Below, piece after piece: positions 24,489-32,414 of a DNA stretch of 39,541 nucleotides. Under the pieces are notes generated by a model. It was not told the DNA's origin. It ran no database searches and worked only from the letters and a program-made list of their open reading frames with translations. Position numbers and translations under genes: made by a program. Source of the DNA: an uncultured Muribaculaceae bacterium (GTDB lineage: Bacteria; Bacteroidota; Bacteroidia; Bacteroidales; Muribaculaceae); contig CAJUHX010000014.1 in NCBI GenBank assembly GCA_910586455.1, positions 1 to 39,541 on the forward strand, read 5' to 3'. Each line of letters starts with the position of its first letter. Position 1 is the stretch's first letter.

Positions 24489-26471
24489 ATGAATCATAGC
24501 AGAATTAGCCGTGCACTTACCCTGCTGATGGCCGTTTTTATGGCCACGGCTGCATTTGCCGCTCCGACGCAGAAAGTGAAGTGGAGCACCGAGATAGACT
24601 CGCTGTCGCCCACCGAGGGTGTGCTTAAGTTTACCGCCGTAATCGACCCCACCTACCATATATATGGTATGACACATGAGGTTGACCCGTCGCTGCAGAT
24701 ACAGCCTACCGAATTTACTTTCGATGCGGTGGACGGCCTCGAATTTGTAGGACAGCCAACCAGCAACGTCACTGTAAAACGCGAGTTCGACGAAGTTCAG
24801 AAACTCGAGATTCCAATCTACGAGGGCACAGTTATATTCTCGCAGCCTTTCAAATGGACCGGCAACGGTGCCGTTGACATCAAAGGCAAAGTACGCTCCA
24901 TGGCCTGCGACGCCACCAGCTGTACCCCGCCGTTCAAGTACAGCTTCGATGTGATGTTCGGCAATTCTACAGCCGGCGTGGCCAAGTCCAAGCCGGTAGT
25001 GGTGCCGACTGAACCTGCGGCAGAAGTATCGGCAGCCGACACAGGTGTGAACAGCGGCTGGTGGGAGCCTGTGCAGATGCAGAGCGCCGAGGAAGAAGAA
25101 CAGGCATCGGTATGGATGATTCTGCTTATCGGTTTCGCCGGTGGTCTGCTGGCGTTGCTCACTCCCTGCGTATGGCCCATGATTCCGATGACCATGAGCT
25201 TCTTCCTTAAAAAAGGACGCACACGCAGCAAGTCGATCAGCGACGCCATCACCTACGGTGTCAGCATTGTGGTGATTTATCTGGTGCTTGGTATCGGCAT
25301 CACCCTGCTGTTCGGAGCCAGCAAGCTCAACGACATCGCCACCTCGGCAGTGTTCAACCTTATATTCTTTGCGCTGCTGGTGGTATTCGCCATATCGTTC
25401 TTCGGCGCATTCGACATCAAGCTTCCCTCCAAGTGGAGCAACAAGATGGACTCGCGCGCCGAGGCCACCACAGGTGCCCTGAGTATCTTTTTCATGGCCT
25501 TTACTCTGGTGCTGGTATCGTTCAGCTGCACAGGTCCCATCATCGGCACACTGCTTGTAGAGGCCGCCTCGCAAGGCAGTCTGCTGGGTCCGGCCCTTGG
25601 CATGGGTGGTTTCGCCCTTGGTCTGGCGCTGCCCTTTGCTCTGTTCGCCTTCTTCCCCTCGCTGCTTAAGGAAATGCCCAAGTCGGGTGGCTGGCTCAAC
25701 TCGGTAAAGGTAGTACTCGGTTTCATCGAACTTATACTCTCGCTTAAATTCCTGTCGGTGGCCGACCTGGCTTATGGCTGGCATATACTCGACCGCGAGG
25801 TGTTCCTGAGCCTCTGGATAGTACTGTTTGTGCTTCTGGGCATGTATCTGCTTGGCAAGCTGCGTTTCAGCCACGACTCGCACTCGGAGCACACCGGCGT
25901 GTTCAGCTTCTTCCTGGCGGTAATCTCGCTGTCGTTCGCCATGTACCTCGTGCCCGGTCTTTGGGGCGCTCCGCTCAAGAGCATCAGCGCATTCGCACCG
26001 CCGCTGACTACACAGGACTTCAACCTCTACGGCGGTACCTTCCGTGAATTCGACGACTACGACGAAGGCATGAAATATGCTCAGGACAACAAACTTCCTG
26101 TGCTGGTAGACTTCTCGGGCTTCGCCTGCGTGAACTGCCGCAAGATGGAAGGCGCAGTGTTCGATACCGGCGAGGTTCGCGACATAGTAGAGAACGGCTA
26201 CGTGCTCATAAAGCTTATGGTCGACGACAAGGCCCCCCTGGCCAAGCCCTACGAAGTGGAAGAAAACGGCAGCCCCACACTCATTGAAACAGTGGGCGAG
26301 AAGTGGAGTTATCTGCAGCGCACCAAATTCGGTATCAGTTCGCAGCCCTATTACGTAATTCTGAACAACGAAGGCGCTCCGCTTATGCCGTCGCGAGTGT
26401 ACGACGAAAACGTCGATGCATTCGTGAAGTGGCTCAACGAAGGCGCCGAGAAATACCAGACTTCAAAATAG
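24489..26471 (+). CDS. dsbD: Thiol:disulfide interchange protein DsbD
   Basis: A 660-residue three-part transmembrane reductant conduit that moves electrons from cytoplasmic thioredoxin to the periplasm. After the signal peptide (residues 1-24), the alpha domain carries C140/C145 (SMACDATSC). Eight or so membrane segments follow at about 207-490, with the paired cysteines C227 (LTPCVWPMIP) and C347 (FSCTGPIIG). The gamma thioredoxin domain has C547-V-N-C550. All six redox cysteines are present. The first membrane motif has Trp where many members have Tyr or Phe (CVWPMIP). It lies 37 bases after the stand-alone alpha-domain gene and is likely co-transcribed with it. Confidence 0.94.
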   Translation: MNHSRISRALTLLMAVFMATAAFAAPTQKVKWSTEIDSLSPTEGVLKFTAVIDPTYHIYGMTHEVDPSLQIQPTEFTFDAVDGLEFVGQPTSNVTVKREFDEVQKLEIPIYEGTVIFSQPFKWTGNGAVDIKGKVRSMACDATSCTPPFKYSFDVMFGNSTAGVAKSKPVVVPTEPAAEVSAADTGVNSGWWEPVQMQSAEEEEQASVWMILLIGFAGGLLALLTPCVWPMIPMTMSFFLKKGRTRSKSISDAITYGVSIVVIYLVLGIGITLLFGASKLNDIATSAVFNLIFFALLVVFAISFFGAFDIKLPSKWSNKMDSRAEATTGALSIFFMAFTLVLVSFSCTGPIIGTLLVEAASQGSLLGPALGMGGFALGLALPFALFAFFPSLLKEMPKSGGWLNSVKVVLGFIELILSLKFLSVADLAYGWHILDREVFLSLWIVLFVLLGMYLLGKLRFSHDSHSEHTGVFSFFLAVISLSFAMYLVPGLWGAPLKSISAFAPPLTTQDFNLYGGTFREFDDYDEGMKYAQDNKLPVLVDFSGFACVNCRKMEGAVFDTGEVRDIVENGYVLIKLMVDDKAPLAKPYEVEENGSPTLIETVGEKWSYLQRTKFGISSQPYYVILNNEGAPLMPSRVYDENVDAFVKWLNEGAEKYQTSK

Positions 26472-26504
26472 GTTATAACGTTTACAATTTATAAAGTTCA
26501 TAAA

Positions 26505-26532
26505 GTAGGGACGCGCCATGGCGCGTCCCTAC
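26505..26532. repeat. 28-bp perfect palindrome
   Basis: Both halves of 14 bases (GTAGGGACGCGCCA and its complement) meet with no spacer. It lies alone between dsbD and mazG, 33 bases after the dsbD stop and 11 before the mazG ATG. It has no T-tract, so it is not a classic terminator. As RNA it would form a strong hairpin next to the mazG start. The shape is that of a dispersed palindromic repeat element. Confidence 0.8.
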
Positions 26533-26543
26533 GGCTTGAAGAT

Positions 26544-27335
26544 ATGTCACATACAAGAGAAGAAAAAATCGAAGCCCTGGGCCGTGTGATCGACACCCTC
26601 GACATACTGCGCGTGAAATGCCCCTGGGACGCAAAACAGACCAACGAGAGCCTGCGTGCAAACACCATAGAAGAAACCTACGAGCTGGCACAGGCACTGC
26701 TCAACGACGATGCCGCCGAAATTCGCAAGGAACTCGGCGATGTGCTGCTGCACATACTGTTCTATTCAAAAATCGGCGATGAAAAAGGCCAGTTCGATAT
26801 CGCCGACGTAGCCGACGCCCTCAACCGCAAACTCATATTTCGTCATCCGCATGTGTTTGGCAGCGTGGAAGTCAGCGACAGCCACGACGTGGAGCAAAAC
26901 TGGGAGAAAATCAAACTGCAGGAGAAAGGCGGTAACCGCACCGTGCTGGCCGGGGTGCCGGCGTCGCTTCCGGCGCTTATCAAGGCCTACCGCGTGCAGG
27001 AGAAAGCAGCCAACATAGGCTTCGACTGGGAGCGCCCCGAGCAGGTATGGGACAAGGTGGCCGAAGAGCGCGGCGAAGTCGACCAGGCCATTGCCGACGG
27101 CGACAAAGACAGTATCGAGGCCGAGTTCGGCGACCTGCTGTTCAGTATCGTCAACGCCGCCCGCCTGTACGGTATCAATCCCGAGAACGCGCTTGAGCGC
27201 ACAAACCGTAAATTCATACGCCGTTTCAACCATATCGAGGCACGCGTAGCCGAGGCAGGCCGCAAACTGTCCGATATGACACTCGATGAAATGAACGCCC
27301 TCTGGAACGAAGCAAAACAACCCGACTGCGAATGA
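26544..27335 (+). CDS. mazG: Nucleoside triphosphate pyrophosphohydrolase MazG
   Basis: A 263-residue house-cleaning enzyme that hydrolyses (d)NTPs to NMP and PPi. It has two MazG domains in tandem. The first has EETYELAQALL and KELGDVLLHILFYS (residues 40-80) with the EExxE and ExxD metal sites. The second has EERGEVDQAI and EAEFGDLLFSIVNAAR (about 175-215). The opening LGRVIDTLDILRVKCPWDAKQT is typical. ATG start, 11 bases after a palindrome. Its stop overlaps the topB ATG by four bases. Confidence 0.95.
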   Translation: MSHTREEKIEALGRVIDTLDILRVKCPWDAKQTNESLRANTIEETYELAQALLNDDAAEIRKELGDVLLHILFYSKIGDEKGQFDIADVADALNRKLIFRHPHVFGSVEVSDSHDVEQNWEKIKLQEKGGNRTVLAGVPASLPALIKAYRVQEKAANIGFDWERPEQVWDKVAEERGEVDQAIADGDKDSIEAEFGDLLFSIVNAARLYGINPENALERTNRKFIRRFNHIEARVAEAGRKLSDMTLDEMNALWNEAKQPDCE

Positions 27336-29398
27336 AGCTCTGCATAACCGAGAAACCCAGCGTGGCCAAGGACATTGCCCAGATTATCGGCGCCAACGTA
27401 AAGCGCGACGGCTATTACGAAGGCGGTGACTACAAGGTGACATGGACCTTCGGCCATCTGTGTACACTAAAGGAGCCACACGACTACAGCGAATACTGGA
27501 AACGCTGGAGCCTGGCGGCTCTGCCTATGATTCCGCCCAAATTCGGTATTAAACTAATCGATGACGAGGGCATTAAACGCCAGTTTCGGGTAATCGAAAC
27601 TCTCATATCTCAGGCCGACGAAGTGATAAACTGCGGCGATGCCGGGCAGGAGGGCGAACTGATTCAGCGCTGGGTAATGCAGAAAGCAAAAATAAACTGT
27701 CCGGTACAGAGGCTGTGGATTTCGTCGCTTACCGACGAATCGATACGCGACGGATTCAAGCAGCTGCAGCCGCAGCAGAAGTTCGACAACCTCTACTACG
27801 CAGGCCTGTCGCGCGCCATCGGCGACTGGATTCTGGGCATGAACGCCACCCGCCTGTACTCGCTCAAATACTCGTCGCCGGGCAATGTGCTGTCGGTCGG
27901 TCGGGTGCAGACACCCACTCTGGCACTGATAGTGAGCCGCCACCACGAAATTGCCAATTTTGTGCCGCAGGACAGTTGGGAACTGCGCACCAGTTACCGC
28001 GACGTGATATTTACAGCCACCGGCGACCGCTTTTCCGACGAAGCCAAGGCCGACGAAGCTGCCGCACGCATTGCCTCGGAGCCATTTACCGTTGACTCTG
28101 TAACACAGAAAAAAGGCAAGGAGGCTCCGCCGAGGCTCTTCGATCTCACTTCGCTGCAGGTAGAGTGCAACAAACGCTGGGGCTGGAGCGCCGACGATTC
28201 GCTGCGCCTTATCCAGACTTTGTATGAAAAGAAAGTGACCACATATCCGCGTGTCGACACCACTTACCTGTCGGACGACATTTACCCCAAAGTGCCCGAT
28301 ATATTGCGCCGTATGACCCCGTATGCCGCCATCACCGCGCCTGTGCTTGCAGCCAAAATACCCAAGAGCAAGAAAGTGTTCGACAACAGCAAGGTCACCG
28401 ACCACCACGCCATCATACCCACAGGCCAGTCGCCCTCGATACTTGTGGGCGATGAAAAGAAACTCTATCACCTGATAGCACAGCGCTTCATAGCAGCTTT
28501 TTATCCCGACTGCGAGTTCAACACCACCACAGTACTGGGCCATGCGGCAGATGTAAAATTCAAAGTCAACGGCAAGGTGATTGTCAAACCGGGCTGGCGC
28601 GATGTGTACGCCGGGCAGGCTGCCGCAGAAAGCGATGCCGAAAAGGATGGCGAGGGCAACGGCCTGCTGCCGGACTTTACCGAGGGCGAAAGCGGACCGC
28701 ATACACCCGTGGTGGCCAAGCGCACCACCCAGCCCCCCAAATACTATACCGAAGGCACGCTGCTGAGGGCCATGGAAACCGCCGGCAAGACCGTCGACGA
28801 CGAAACACTCCGCGAGGCTATGAAAGAGAATGGCATAGGACGCCCCTCGACACGTGCCGCCATTATAGAAACCCTGTTCCGCCGCCGCTACATATACCGT
28901 AAAGGCAAGAGCATAATGGCTTCGGATGCCGGTATACAGCTTATCGCCACAATACAGGAAGAACTGCTGAAAAGCGCCAAACTCACAGGCCTGTGGGAAA
29001 ACAAGCTGAGGCGCATAGAGCGCGGCGAATATTCGGCATCGGAGTTTATAGCCGAACTGAAGGAACTTATAGGCCAGGTGGTGCTGAATGTGCTGAGCGA
29101 CAACAGCAACTCGCGTATCGAGGTGGATAGTGCCGACAAAGCCAAGACTGCCGGCAAAAGCAAGGCGGCTGCCGGAAACACCGAAAAGCCCAAGGCCAAA
29201 CGAGCCCCGCGCATTACAAAACTCGAGCAGGTGGCTTGCCCTCTGTGCGGTCAGGGGCATATACTCAAAGGACGAGCCGCCTACGGCTGCAGTCGTTTTC
29301 GCGAGGGCTGCGAGTTCAGGCTCGATTTCAGCGAGGCTGCCGACACGCTCACACCATCGCAGCTGGCCAAATACATTAAGAGCTCGTTTAAAAAGTGA
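27332..29398 (+). CDS. topB: DNA topoisomerase III
   Basis: A 688-residue type IA topoisomerase that decatenates DNA. The Toprim domain begins MKLCITEKPSVAKDIAQIIG and has CGDAGQEGELIQRW near residue 100, with Gln where E. coli has Arg in DAGREGE, a form I take to be usual in this order. The core shows SVGRVQTPTLALI and the catalytic Tyr in TTYPRVDTTYLS near residue 308. A Lys/Ala-rich linker (about 590-620) leads to a C-terminal zinc-ribbon with CPLC and GCSRFREGC. The length is normal. Translation is coupled to mazG, and a small gene follows in a TGATG junction. Confidence 0.96.
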   Translation: MKLCITEKPSVAKDIAQIIGANVKRDGYYEGGDYKVTWTFGHLCTLKEPHDYSEYWKRWSLAALPMIPPKFGIKLIDDEGIKRQFRVIETLISQADEVINCGDAGQEGELIQRWVMQKAKINCPVQRLWISSLTDESIRDGFKQLQPQQKFDNLYYAGLSRAIGDWILGMNATRLYSLKYSSPGNVLSVGRVQTPTLALIVSRHHEIANFVPQDSWELRTSYRDVIFTATGDRFSDEAKADEAAARIASEPFTVDSVTQKKGKEAPPRLFDLTSLQVECNKRWGWSADDSLRLIQTLYEKKVTTYPRVDTTYLSDDIYPKVPDILRRMTPYAAITAPVLAAKIPKSKKVFDNSKVTDHHAIIPTGQSPSILVGDEKKLYHLIAQRFIAAFYPDCEFNTTTVLGHAADVKFKVNGKVIVKPGWRDVYAGQAAAESDAEKDGEGNGLLPDFTEGESGPHTPVVAKRTTQPPKYYTEGTLLRAMETAGKTVDDETLREAMKENGIGRPSTRAAIIETLFRRRYIYRKGKSIMASDAGIQLIATIQEELLKSAKLTGLWENKLRRIERGEYSASEFIAELKELIGQVVLNVLSDNSNSRIEVDSADKAKTAGKSKAAAGNTEKPKAKRAPRITKLEQVACPLCGQGHILKGRAAYGCSRFREGCEFRLDFSEAADTLTPSQLAKYIKSSFKK

Positions 29399-29556
29399 TG
29401 GAAATTTACCTGCAGTGGACAGTGGTAGGCGTGATAGTGCTTGCCGCAGTAATTTGGACCATACGCCGCAGTCGCCGCAAAGACGACTGCAGTTGCGGCT
29501 GCGGCGGATGCCTTCTGAAAGACAGCTGCAAGAGTCGGAAGGAACCTAAGGAATAG
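29398..29556 (+). CDS. Small Cys-rich membrane protein (FeoB-associated-like)
   Basis: A 52-residue protein, too short for most ORF lists. Its ATG shares one base with the topB stop. It starts with a hydrophobic helix (residues 5-22, LQWTVVGVIVLAAVIWTI), then a basic patch RRSRRK, then a cysteine cluster C31, C33, C35, C38, C44 in a CSCGCGGC context. The plan (one helix, Arg/Lys, then Cys cluster) is that of FeoB-associated Cys-rich membrane proteins and similar short Bacteroidales proteins. No feoB is in the window, so an iron role is only a possibility. Codon use follows topB. It ends four bases before the convergent AraC gene. Confidence 0.78.
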   Translation: MEIYLQWTVVGVIVLAAVIWTIRRSRRKDDCSCGCGGCLLKDSCKSRKEPKE

Positions 29557-29560
29557 GTTG

Positions 29561-30472
29561 TCAGTTCTGTTCGACTATCTTCTGGCGGAACTCCGAGGGA
29601 GTCAGGCCGGTATGACGGCGGAACATCCGCGAGAAGTGAGCCGGGTACTGGAATCCGAGCTTGTATGCAATCATGCCCACATCGTCGTTTGATACAGCCA
29701 AGCGGTGCTTCGCCACATTTACAAGGTGCTGAGTTATCAGCACCTTTGTTGTCATGCCTGTTTCGCGTTTTACAAGCTCGCTGAGGTATTTGGGCGTAAG
29801 GCACAGTTTGTCGGCAAAATAGCTTACCGCGGGCAGTGCCTCTTTTGTGTCGGGCGAGTCGTAGTACTCCTTGAGCATACGTTCGAACTGTGCTACAATT
29901 TCGGAGTTCACTTTGTGGCGTGTTATGAACTGGCGGTCGTAAAAGCGGCTGAGATACTCCAGCAGCAACTGAATGTTGGCCGAGATAACCAGCGACGAAT
30001 GGCTGTCTACCGGATGGTCCAGCTCTTTGTCGATATTGGCAAGACAGTTGATAAAAATCGCCCTTTCGTCGTCGGACAGATGCAGAGCCTCCAACTGCGA
30101 ATAGTCGAAGAAATCGAATGTCGCAATTTTTTCGCCCAGCGGTGTGCCGTAAATAAGGTCGGGGTGGAATAGAATACCCAGCACATCGTGCGAAATCTCG
30201 CCTTCGGTCATCACTACATCAATAACCTGTCCGGGCGAGAAACTCACCACCGTACCGGCCTGGTAATCGTACTTGCGGCGTCCATACTTCAGAGTGCAGT
30301 TGACACCGTTTTTCAAAAACAAGGCATACACGCCATAGTGCATACGTACGTTGTCTGTTAGTGCCGGGGCATTGTTAAGGTCTACCACAGTAACCAGAGG
30401 GTGACGTGTAGGAAGCCCGAACAGCCTGTTGTAGGCATCCACGCAATCAATGTTGACTATCTTGTTATCCAT
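29561..30472 (-). CDS. AraC-family transcriptional regulator
   Basis: A 303-residue regulator. The N-terminal part (about 1-190) resembles a cupin-type sensor with the strands YGVYALFLKNGVNCTLKYG. The C-terminal AraC DNA-binding domain (about 205-300) has both helix-turn-helices, FADKLCLTPKYLSELVKRETG and YKLGFQYPAHFSRMFRRHTG followed by TPSEFRQK. An upstream TTG at 30496 is in frame, but it overlaps a -7 element and the ATG at 30472 has AAAGGTG before it. It is divergent from a secreted-protein gene, which is a likely target. The ligand is unknown. Confidence 0.9.
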   Translation of the reverse strand: MDNKIVNIDCVDAYNRLFGLPTRHPLVTVVDLNNAPALTDNVRMHYGVYALFLKNGVNCTLKYGRRKYDYQAGTVVSFSPGQVIDVVMTEGEISHDVLGILFHPDLIYGTPLGEKIATFDFFDYSQLEALHLSDDERAIFINCLANIDKELDHPVDSHSSLVISANIQLLLEYLSRFYDRQFITRHKVNSEIVAQFERMLKEYYDSPDTKEALPAVSYFADKLCLTPKYLSELVKRETGMTTKVLITQHLVNVAKHRLAVSNDDVGMIAYKLGFQYPAHFSRMFRRHTGLTPSEFRQKIVEQN

Positions 30473-30493
30473 ATCGTTATCACCTTTCTGATG

Positions 30494-30501
30494 CAAAAAT
30501 A
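30494..30501 (-). promoter_or_regulatory. -7 element (TATTTTTG) of the AraC gene
   Basis: Matches TAnnTTTG on the minus strand, 21 bases ahead of the ATG. No -33 is found at the ideal distance, which would fit a promoter needing activation. Confidence 0.45.
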
Positions 30502-30559
30502 ATCAAAAAAAATGAAATCTCCGTGCTGCTTTCTGTTTCGGGTAGGTAATACGGAAATT

Positions 30560-30577
30560 ATGGTAAATACATACCAT
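30560..30577. promoter_or_regulatory. Inverted repeat ATGGTA-N6-TACCAT, candidate operator
   Basis: An 18-base perfect dyad in the gap between the AraC gene and the secreted-protein gene. It lies about 110 bases upstream of the plus-strand promoter. CGGAAATTA and CGAAATTACG flank it as near-repeats. AraC-type proteins more often bind direct repeats, so another regulator is possible. Confidence 0.4.
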
Positions 30578-30686
30578 GCCCGAAATTACGCTTTATTGAT
30601 GGCTAAGAGGGGGCATGTTTTTGAGGGTAAATTTGCGTATTATGATGCAATATGATAGTGTAATGAAGAAATATCCGAAAAAAAGC

Positions 30687-30717
30687 TTGTAAAATCAAAA
30701 AAAAGTATTTATCTTTG
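30687..30717 (+). promoter_or_regulatory. Promoter of the secreted-protein gene
   Basis: TTG at 30687-30689 and TATCTTTG at 30710-30717 are 20 bases apart, a very good match. The start site would be near 30725, leaving about 137 bases of leader. Confidence 0.7.
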
Positions 30718-30728
30718 TTGCAGGTGGG

Positions 30729-30821
30729 ATGAAGCAATGCAATGTTTCTTACGCCAGAGTGGCAGAAACCGAATGTAAAAACGAGTTTTACAAGAAGAAA
30801 TGCAATTTTAGTCACACATAG
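30729..30821 (+). other. Structured 5' leader with a possible 30-residue frame
   Basis: Right after a GCAGGTGGG sequence, an ATG opens a 31-codon frame (MKQCNVSYARVAETE at its start, three Cys in all, ending before TAG). The same bases form two hairpins: 30745-30768 (TTTCT and GCCA arms) and 30774-30792 (TGTAAAA/TTTTACA, 5-base loop). It could be a leader peptide, a regulatory RNA leader, or both by chance. Confidence 0.35.
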
Positions 30822-30861
30822 TAGATATTATTCAAACAATATAATCACATCAAACATCTAA

Positions 30862-31929
30862 ATGACCATGAAAAAACGTCTGTTAACTTTCAGTATGATT
30901 TTGATTGTAGCCTTGCAAGGCATGGCTGCAAACGATGTGCCTACGGCTCCGTCGAACCTGATTCTGAGCATGAATTCCGAATTCGACGTCGAACTTAAAT
31001 GGAATCTTCCTGCCACATATGCCGACGGGCAGCCTTTTGCCGACGGCAGCAAAGTGAGCGCTGTCAAAGTGTATCGCAATAGCAGCGAAATTGCTCTGCT
31101 CGACGGCGACGCCACCACGTATATCGACTACATGGAAGGCCCCGGCCATACCGACGGTCATGGCTACGGCCTGAATGTTTATGAACTGAGTGCCTGCGTC
31201 GACAATGTATGGAGCGCGACATGCATGCCCGAGCAGATAATGGTGGGCGAAGCCGTTATAACTACTCCACTGCCCTGGGAACCAACTCTGAAGGGTCTGA
31301 ATGAAGGCGACTTCGGCTTCAATTGGTGCAGTTATGACGACAGCTGGGCAGCTGGCCCCGACGGTCTGGTTTTTGCCGCTGACGGTGTGAGCGCTACCTG
31401 CGGATGGTTGGTCGGACCTATGACCGGTTCGCTCGATTTGCTTCCTCGCCGGCGCTATATGGCAGAGTTCCGAGTAGAGGCCGATGCCAATGTGCTTTAT
31501 TCGGCAGGTCTGGTAAACTTTGCATCACCCGAGGCAGGGCAATCCATGAAGTTTATGCAGGTGATTTCAGGCAACTGTCTGGCCGGCAAAGACAGCGGTG
31601 TGCGTCAGGTAGAGTTCGTGTACGAACCTAAGAACGGCGACACTACGTTCTGGCCCGAATCGGTGCTGTTTGCGGTCAATGCCTGTGCGCCCGCGGGCAG
31701 TGGCGAATTCAACCTTAATCTGTCGTACCTTAAGATTACAGCAATAGAGTCAACTTCCGCCGACGCTCCGGCAGTGGTGCCCGCAACCGGTATCGAGGTT
31801 TACAATCTGCAGGGAGTACTGCTTGGAAGCGCATCGTCGCTCAACCTCGACGGCTATGCTCCCGGCCTCTATGTAGTCCGCTACATCAGCGGCAACACCG
31901 TGTGCTCCACCAAAGTGTTGGTGCAGTGA
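30862..31929 (+). CDS. Secreted FN3-like protein with C-terminal sorting-like domain
   Basis: A 355-residue exported protein. Starts at 30862 (MTMKK) and 30868 (MKKRLL) are both possible; the signal peptide ends near AAN. Residues 28-100 look like a fibronectin type III domain (APSNLILSMNSEF, then strands up to YIDYMEG). The middle (about 140-300) is a beta-rich domain resembling choice-of-anchor or carbohydrate-binding modules. The last 45 residues (EVYNLQGVLLGS, then GYAPGLYVVRY and STKVLVQ) match the pattern of type IX-style C-terminal sorting domains. The function is unknown. A GC-rich hairpin ends it. The AraC regulator upstream may control it. Confidence 0.75.
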   Translation: MTMKKRLLTFSMILIVALQGMAANDVPTAPSNLILSMNSEFDVELKWNLPATYADGQPFADGSKVSAVKVYRNSSEIALLDGDATTYIDYMEGPGHTDGHGYGLNVYELSACVDNVWSATCMPEQIMVGEAVITTPLPWEPTLKGLNEGDFGFNWCSYDDSWAAGPDGLVFAADGVSATCGWLVGPMTGSLDLLPRRRYMAEFRVEADANVLYSAGLVNFASPEAGQSMKFMQVISGNCLAGKDSGVRQVEFVYEPKNGDTTFWPESVLFAVNACAPAGSGEFNLNLSYLKITAIESTSADAPAVVPATGIEVYNLQGVLLGSASSLNLDGYAPGLYVVRYISGNTVCSTKVLVQ

Positions 31930-31935
31930 TTATAA

Positions 31936-31964
31936 GCCGGCGGAGGTGAGTCACCTCCGCCGGC
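31936..31964 (+). terminator. GC-rich hairpin after the secreted-protein gene
   Basis: A 29-base near-perfect dyad (GCCGGCGGAGGT, five-base loop, ACCTCCGCCGGC) starting six bases after the stop. No T-run follows, but the stem is very stable and its place suggests a terminator. Confidence 0.6.
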
Positions 31965-32011
31965 AAACGATAAATATTGGGATTGTAATGCCATTTTGCC
32001 GAAATTTTTCG

Positions 32012-32019
32012 TACCTTTG
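32012..32019 (+). promoter_or_regulatory. -7 element (TACCTTTG) of lrgAB
   Basis: Matches TAnnTTTG and ends 29 bases before the lrgA ATG. A TTTG lies 13 bases upstream and a TTG lies 26 bases upstream, both off the normal spacing. Confidence 0.5.
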
Positions 32020-32048
32020 CGGTCGAATTAAAAAAATAAAAAGGCATT

Positions 32049-32414
32049 ATGATTTTACAGTGTGCCGTCCTGTTCGCTTTTATGGCGCTGGGCGAATTTG
32101 TTGTGTACTTTACGGGTGTGCCTATACCGTCGAGTATCGTAGGAATGATACTGCTTGCCGTGGCTCTGAAACTACGCATAGTCCGCGAAATGTGGGTAAA
32201 CAAAATCTCAGACTTTCTGGTGAAAAATCTCGGGTTCTTCTTCGTGCCTGCCGGTGTGGGCGTGATGAACTGCTTCGGGCTTATTTCGGAGCAATGGCTG
32301 CCTATAGCAGGCGCTTCTGTGGTGAGTACTTTCCTGATTATTGCTTTCACAGGCAGAATACATCAGCTTATCCGTAAACTTGGCTCTCATCGCAATGAAC
32401 TTTATAGAGAATGA
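32049..32414 (+). CDS. lrgA: CidA/LrgA family membrane protein
   Basis: A 121-residue membrane protein with four hydrophobic segments. The family core is seen: GEFVVYFTGVPIPSSIVGMILLAVAL and FFVPAGVGVMN. Such proteins pair with LrgB/CidB. They were first described as holin-like controls of murein hydrolases and are linked in other bacteria to export of pyruvate or similar small acids. Its 3' end overlaps lrgB by 20 bases, which is normal for this pair. Either role is possible here. Confidence 0.88.
   Translation: MILQCAVLFAFMALGEFVVYFTGVPIPSSIVGMILLAVALKLRIVREMWVNKISDFLVKNLGFFFVPAGVGVMNCFGLISEQWLPIAGASVVSTFLIIAFTGRIHQLIRKLGSHRNELYRE

Larger units (their letters stand above)
30473..30861. other. 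389-base divergent regulatory region
   Basis: No long gene is present. It holds a minus-strand -7 TATTTTTG (30494-30501) for the AraC gene, an inverted repeat ATGGTA-N6-TACCAT (30560-30577), a full plus-strand promoter (30687-30717) and a leader of roughly 140 bases with two hairpins and a possible 30-codon frame. Confidence 0.7.

Noticed and set aside
24480..25892. A 470-codon minus-strand open frame across dsbD
   Set aside because: Antisense shadow of dsbD, with no recognisable domain.
27554..29260. A 568-codon minus-strand open frame across topB
   Set aside because: It is antisense to topB with all motifs intact; Cys/His/Gly-rich nonsense composition.
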